From Balaenoptera acutorostrata (Eukaryota > Chordata > Mammalia > Artiodactyla > Balaenopteridae): DNA of 64,000 bases. Position 1 is the stretch's first letter. The number at the start of each line of letters is the position of its first letter. A model generated the notes under the pieces. The model was given only the letters and a program-made list of their open reading frames with translations, had not been told where the DNA came from and searched no databases. The stretch is taken from NCBI RefSeq assembly GCF_949987535.1, contig NC_080066.1:128010335-128074334 (forward strand), read 5' to 3'. The translations under genes and the position numbers were made by a program. Positions 59,096 to 64,000 of the stretch are shown here, one piece after another.

Positions 59096-60837
59096 ATGTG
59101 CACCTCCCTAGGACGCCCTCTTTCTCTTGGAAAAAGGTCTTGGGGCTGTGGAGCCACTTTGCTCTCAGAGGCAGAGTCTGGGAAATGCTTGAGAGTTTCC
59201 TCTCTACCCAGCAGCTTTTTAGTGGATATGAAAGCTCAGCTCCCTTGCCACCATTGGCACAGATTCTGAAGTATAATTTATACTCCAGAGCTCCTTTGCA
59301 GAATAAGGTGGAAGCTAATCTCCTAAAATCACTCTTGCCTGGCTTCTTCCGTTTCCTGTTCTGCTTTCTTACTCCATTAGCAGTTTCTCCTAAGAGCATT
59401 TCCCTGACAAATGACTTAGACTTGAATTCTCAAGTTCTACTTCTAAAGAACCAGACCTAAGACATAACTTTTTTGCCTTTTAATAAACTATAAGCCATTA
59501 CAGCAAGGACTGTTCTTGATCTTGGTGTCTCCAGTCCAAAGCACTGATCCTAGGATATAGTAGCGATTAACAAAATCACTGTTGCTTGAATGGATTCCTA
59601 GCAGTATAATTCTGCTGACAATGAAACATAAATTACAGAAAAATCCACTCTACAAGGCATCCACAGTATAATGAGTTTCAGTTAATTGAGGTGCTGATCT
59701 TTTAATAAATATTTCCTCAAATGAAAGCTGAGTCTACTCATCTGCTTTCATTCTGGAATATACACAGAGGGATTTTTATTTAAATTCTATAATTTTTTAT
59801 AAATTTATATTAATATATCTAAATATTTTCCCATTCATTTTTATAAGCATAGGATTATACTTTGAATATGGATGGCTGAAGTTAGAGGAAAGTATCAAAT
59901 GATACTTCTCTACTGTCACATTTTAAATTGTTATTGAATTAGCAATTAGCAGTATTACACAGGACAAGAATAAAATTTGATAAATGGGAAAAAGTAAATT
60001 TATAAAGATATATTCCTTCAAGAGAGCTAGTAATATTAGAGAAAAAAATATAAAAATAAAAACAGAATAATACATGATGTGAGTTATGAATTGGTTTATC
60101 AGAAAACCAACCAAGTTTTAGAATATAGGCTGCTAAATGAATCAACATTGCAAATATCAAACACTGTGCTAAATATATTCAAATATGATTGATATGTAAA
60201 GATTTGGCTTCATTTTTTATCATAACTGAAATGTTTAAGTAGTATAACATTCCATATAGGCTACAGAAAAATAGGAAAAAATGTAAAAGATGTTCTCCAA
60301 GTTTTCCACAAGGTGACGGGAAAGAGATTTGTTTAGCTGCTTCCTCACTGTCCAGTCCTTCCTGGTCTTTGGTGGTTCCTACTCATCTCCCTGACCCCTG
60401 AATGACAGAGTGCCTTAAAGTTTGGTCCTTTCCATCTACACTCATTTCCTTGGTCGTCCCCTCAAGTACTTTAAATACCATTTACATGACGATAACTCCT
60501 AATTTAGGATTTGTAGTTAAGGCCTCTCCCCTAGTCCCAGTCTTCTGGTACCACCATCTACCCTCCATCTCCAATGAAACACATCTGAAATTGATTAAGA
60601 TATGAACTCTTGATCTCCCCTCCAAACCAGCTCTCACCATCTTTCCCATTTCAGTTAATGACAACTTCATCCTTTCAGTCATTCAGACCCAAAACTTTGC
60701 AGTCACTTTGATGAAAAGAGAAGGCCAATAAAACTATTAACATTAGTGCCCAAAAGTACCACATCTGTGCTAGACCTTAAAATGTGTTTTATAACTTGAG
60801 AAGTAGTAACACAGTCATCTACTGAATTTTCATGTTC

Positions 60838-61570
60838 TTTGGGGGTGGTCCCCTAGACCACATCTAGGTTTGATGACTCACAAAAGACTTACAGGACTCA
60901 TGATATAGTCATACTCATGACTATGACATATTACAGTGAAAGGATACAAAGCAAGAGTAACAAAAGGGAAAGATGTTTGAAGGAAAACAGGAACAAGCTT
61001 CCAAGAATCCCCTCCCCATGTTGTCACAAAGGAGGCCCTTAATTCCCCCAGCATTAAATTATGACAACACTTATGAAATGTTCTATCAGGGAAGCTTACT
61101 AGAGATTCCCCTTTTACTGGGGTCTGGTCACATAGGCACCATCTGCCTTGGATATACCAAAATTTATTCTGCAAAAGTAAAGCAAGTGTTCCATGTCAAT
61201 CATATGGTTTGCAGAAACAATTTAGGCAAAATGAACCACTCTAATCAGAGGGAGTGGAGTGACCCTTCCTGAAATCCAAATTTCCAGATGCCAACCAAGG
61301 ACCAACCTTTCAAGCAGGCCTTTCTAAGCATGGTATTCTCAGACCTGCTAGGTTTACTCTTTCTGCACATATGTATACCTTGTAGCAGAAGTGTTGTGTG
61401 GGCCCTCTGAAGAAGCTCCTTAAAAGAGAAGGGCATGGACCCATTTATCTTTTTCCCTTTTCTTTCTTGCTGCCTGAAATTCATCTGTGATAGCTGGGGC
61501 TCCAGGACCCATCTTATATTGTGGGTCAACTCCAAGGCAGAAGTCATGTGCTAAGGATGGATCCCTCGTG
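60838..61570. mobile_element. Ancient LTR-like block, family not assigned
   Basis: Sequence with GGGGTGGTCCCCTAGACCAC, CTTACAGGACTCATGATATAG, ACAGTGAAAGGATACAAAGC and TTTACTGGGGTCTGGTCACAT resembles an old mammalian endogenous-retrovirus LTR. The overlapping frames at 60878-61174 (minus) and 60973-61272 (plus) are inside it and encode nothing I recognise. No retroviral gene is attached. Confidence 0.45.
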
Positions 61571-62248
61571 ACACTGTGAAGGGATCATACCACTTCAATA
61601 TTTTTGACATCTAAATTTATTTTCTAGACAGAATCGATACTTATCTTGTTTAAGTTACTATTATTTCTGCATTCGGTAATTAGCAGCCAAACACAACTTG
61701 TCATAAAAAAATTAAATAAAAATAAGAAACACATTTTTAACATTTGCAGACCCTATAAATAAAAGATCTGCTCTGTTTTTCCAAATGCAAAATGATAAAA
61801 ATAATACCCTTGAAGAAGCAACTAGAAGTACTCAAAGAAATAAACTGTATGCATTGGAAATGCTATATTTAAAGCATCTAAAAGAGCTGAGTGCCAGCTC
61901 ATGAGAGAAAGAATAAACCATTGGTTAAAAAATAAATAAATCATTAAACTGAGGCTTTACAACTTAATCATTGGTATGTCATTTTTATGGAGGGGAAGGT
62001 TCTGCAATGGCATACAATGTATTCCAAACACATTTTTTTTTTGACAACTTGAGAATAAATACAGGAGGGTAGTCAAATTTCACTATAGTGTTTCTTCCAG
62101 AACTTTAATAAAAGTTTTCCCTGATTTAAATTTAGCACTTTTATACTTAACAATCAATATTTATTTAACCACAAATTTTAACAATTAAGGATTTTTAAGT
62201 GTTGCTACTGAACAGCTAGCTTTCCATCTTCTTCCCTATAGGTTTCTT

Positions 62249-62612
62249 TTTTTTTTAAATAAATTCATTTACTTATTTTATTATTTATTTTTGCCTCCAT
62301 TGGGTCTTTATTGTTCTGCACGGGCTTTCTCCAGTTGCAGCAAGCGGGGGCTACTCTTCTTTGCAGTGCATGGGCTTCTCATTGCAGTGGCTTCTCTTGT
62401 TGCAGAGCATGGGCTCTAGGCAAGGGGGCTTCAGTAGTTGTGGCACAAGGGCTCAGTAGTTGTGGCTCGCAGGCTCTAGAGAGCAGGCTCAGTAGTTGTG
62501 GTGCATGGGCTTAGTTGCTCTGTGGCATATGGGATCTTCCCACACCAGGGCTCAAACCCGTGTCCCCTGCATTGGCAGGCGGATTCCTAACCACTGCACC
62601 ACCAGGGAAGTC
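62249..62612 (-). mobile_element. CHR-type SINE with internal repeated unit
   Basis: Minus-strand SINE of about 364 bp, longer than the usual 300. The head is at the right (CCACCAGGGAAGTCCCC) with the B box as GGGCTCAAACCC. The 3' body contains four copies of a CAGTAGTTGTGG unit (about 62430-62503), an internal expansion. Target duplications CCCTATAGGTTTCTT (62234-62248) and CCCTATGGATTTCTT (62613-62627) differ at two bases, suggesting an older insertion. Confidence 0.88.
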
Positions 62613-62627
62613 CCCTATGGATTTCTT

Positions 62628-63600
62628 ATGGGACTTTTTTCACCATCATTCTTAATCTTGTTGAAAGCAAAGCAGTAATTTCTTTAATGATTTTTATAAT
62701 AGAATATAATCTAAATTAACAGCATTTCGGACACTGCAGAGTATTAGAAATGTAATAAAAAATAACTTGCTCTGCTTCACTCACTCCAAGATAGCATTCT
62801 ACTAAAGCCGTATTTAAATTTATTCATAAGATAACCAAATGAACTTTTGCCGTTCAAGATACTGAAAAAAACACCAGCACACTTACAGAAAAATGAGAAT
62901 GTCTTCTGGTATGTAGGCTTGACAAGAGATGTTTGTAATTATGGTATTCTAATCTTCTCCTAATAAATAAATTTAGCCAGATTGTGCCAAATAAATAATA
63001 AAGTACAATTCTATTCCATGTTTTCTAATAATTCATCTAAAATACCAAAAGAAAGTTATATTAAACTGGCCTAAGAAAATATCTGAGAGTAAATTATCTG
63101 TCCCTCTGTACTTTTCTGGGCACCTGAAACTAGAAAGAGAAATTAACATCTCCAATTCCTATGGGTACATTTTCAATCTATGGAAAAATCTTTATCACAC
63201 ACTTTTCCCCTAAATATTTGAGCAACTTTTAGAAAAACAAGAATAAGAACAATAAGACATTTTATCGGCACCTTGCAACACTCAGAGGTGCAAATGATCT
63301 TTTACTCACAGCTGTTGACTTGGAAGTTAAACTCGACGCAACACCCAGGTGACTGAAATCTCTCGCAAGAAGACATGCAAAACTAAACTGAGGCATCAAA
63401 AATAATATAAATGAAAGAGGACCATTTTAAATGTTCATGCAAATGGCCCAATTTCAGGAGTTACAAATCAGAGAGTATTAATGGTATGTTCATTTCGAAC
63501 ATATTTGAAACATTTCAGCCCACTAGATTAGTGTTGTGGTAAAATATTGCAAGAATTTATATTTAACTTGTTTCAATTTTGGATAAAGCTTAGAAAGGGA
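62628..63600. other. Intron, nothing recognised
   Basis: AT-rich intron with no credible exon or repeat assignment. Confidence 0.5.
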
Positions 63601-63604
63601 AGAT

Positions 63605-63830
63605 ATGGGAACTAATGTTGTGTTAGATTCTATACTATGCACTTTTGCATAATAGTCTTCATAAAAATCCTACAAGTAAATGCTATTATTCTTAATTTGC
63701 AGATGACTAAATTGAGATTCAGAAAGGTTAACTAACTTTTCCAAGACCATACAATCCCATACAATGACCATACAATCAGTAACTAGTGGTTCCAGGATTT
63801 TAACAAGCATCTGTATGACTCTGAATTTCT
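63605..63830 (+). mobile_element. MIR relic
   Basis: ATTTGCAGATGACTAAATTGA with CAGAAAGGTTAACTAACTTT and CCAAGACCATACAATC, followed by AGTGGTTCCAGGATTT, matches the MIR core and 3' part. A local triplication of CATACAATC-like units (about 63748-63778) sits where the motif for the ~cacacagct~ segment would be. Confidence 0.65.
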
Positions 63831-63854
63831 ACTAAAAAAAAATCAATAATTTAT

Positions 63855-64000
63855 TAAAGGTTTACTCTGGTAAATGCTTTATTATGATGTCATTTAATCC
63901 TCACAATCATATCAATTAGGTACTATAGCCCCATTTTACAGATGAGAAACTGATGCTGAAGACAGTAAAATGAATTGTCCAAGGTCCTACAATGAGTATA
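63855..64000 (+). mobile_element. MIR relic running off the window edge
   Basis: GATGTCATTTAATCCTCACA, AGCCCCATTTTACAGATGAG and GTCCAAGGTCCTACAATGAG match the MIR core well. It is cut by the window end. Confidence 0.75.

Larger units (their letters stand above)
56171..62233. other. Intron with scattered old repeat relics
   Basis: No credible exon. It contains an A-run (56564-56579), an ACT-rich microsatellite (58043-58081), L2-like 3' ends (58855-59095 and about 59490-59590), an unnamed ancient repeat (about 60300-60720) and an LTR-like block (60838-61570). The frames at 59098-59460 and 59399-59094 overlap on opposite strands, lack family features and are not called. Confidence 0.5.
34595..64000 (-). 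other. MDGA2: MDGA2 intron upstream of the Ig1 exon (partial)
   Basis: All sequence on the 5' side of the exon in gene orientation. No exon for the first half of Ig domain 1 (the part ending near Pro-Arg-Pro-Gln) was found, so the intron is at least 29.4 kb and continues past the right edge. The first 1.2 kb (34626-35863) shows no repeat apart from T- and A-rich runs and a TA tract near 35502-35516. Confidence 0.7.

Noticed and set aside
59094..59460. Overlapping frames of 101 and 120 codons on opposite strands
   Set aside because: No domain, no splice context, next to an L2 relic; most likely chance.
1..64000. An undescribed multi-gene system
   Set aside because: The window is mammalian intron with one exon and layered retroelements; no cluster of unexplained genes exists.

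Overview
This is mammalian nuclear DNA, most likely from a cetacean (whale or dolphin). The tRNA-derived SINEs have the roughly 300-bp form with a 3' body ending in AAATAAAT-type tails that I associate with the CHR-type SINEs abundant in whales. The L1 elements have the cetartiodactyl type of 5' UTR and 3' UTR. There are no prokaryotic features, operons, CRISPR arrays or phage genes.

The only host coding sequence I can support is one 175-nt exon on the minus strand (34420-34594). It encodes the C-terminal half of the first Ig domain of MDGA2, a GPI-anchored synaptic Ig/MAM protein that restrains neuroligin-neurexin pairing. The rest of the window is intron on both sides of that exon, about 34 kb downstream and at least 29 kb upstream, which fits the very large introns of MDGA2.

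Layout: 1-2 kb is intron without recognised repeats. 2.0-10.4 kb is an old L1 3' end split by a full-length younger L1 (L1-A, minus strand), which itself carries a 0.4-kb LTR-like block. 10.4-31.9 kb is intron with scattered SINEs, MIR/L2 relics, an LTR-like block and an ancient LINE fragment. 31.9-36.2 kb holds the exon in a cluster of same-orientation SINEs. 36.7-46.9 kb is an ancient hAT-like DNA transposon split by a full-length plus-strand L1 (L1-B). L1-B contains a processed retrocopy in ORF1 and has a second L1 3' end (L1-C) joined to its tail. 46.9-53.1 kb is an old plus-strand L1 split by a minus-strand L1 (L1-D) truncated just upstream of ORF1. 53.1-64 kb is intron with two SINEs carrying internal repeats, an old L1 ORF2 fragment, L2/MIR relics and an LTR-like block, with a MIR running off the right edge.

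All L1 ORFs are broken by frameshifts and stops, so none should encode a working retrotransposon. About 40 percent of the window is L1. The main interest is the nested insertion history, readable from target-site duplications, rather than a new biological system; I found no convincing evidence of an undescribed gene system here.
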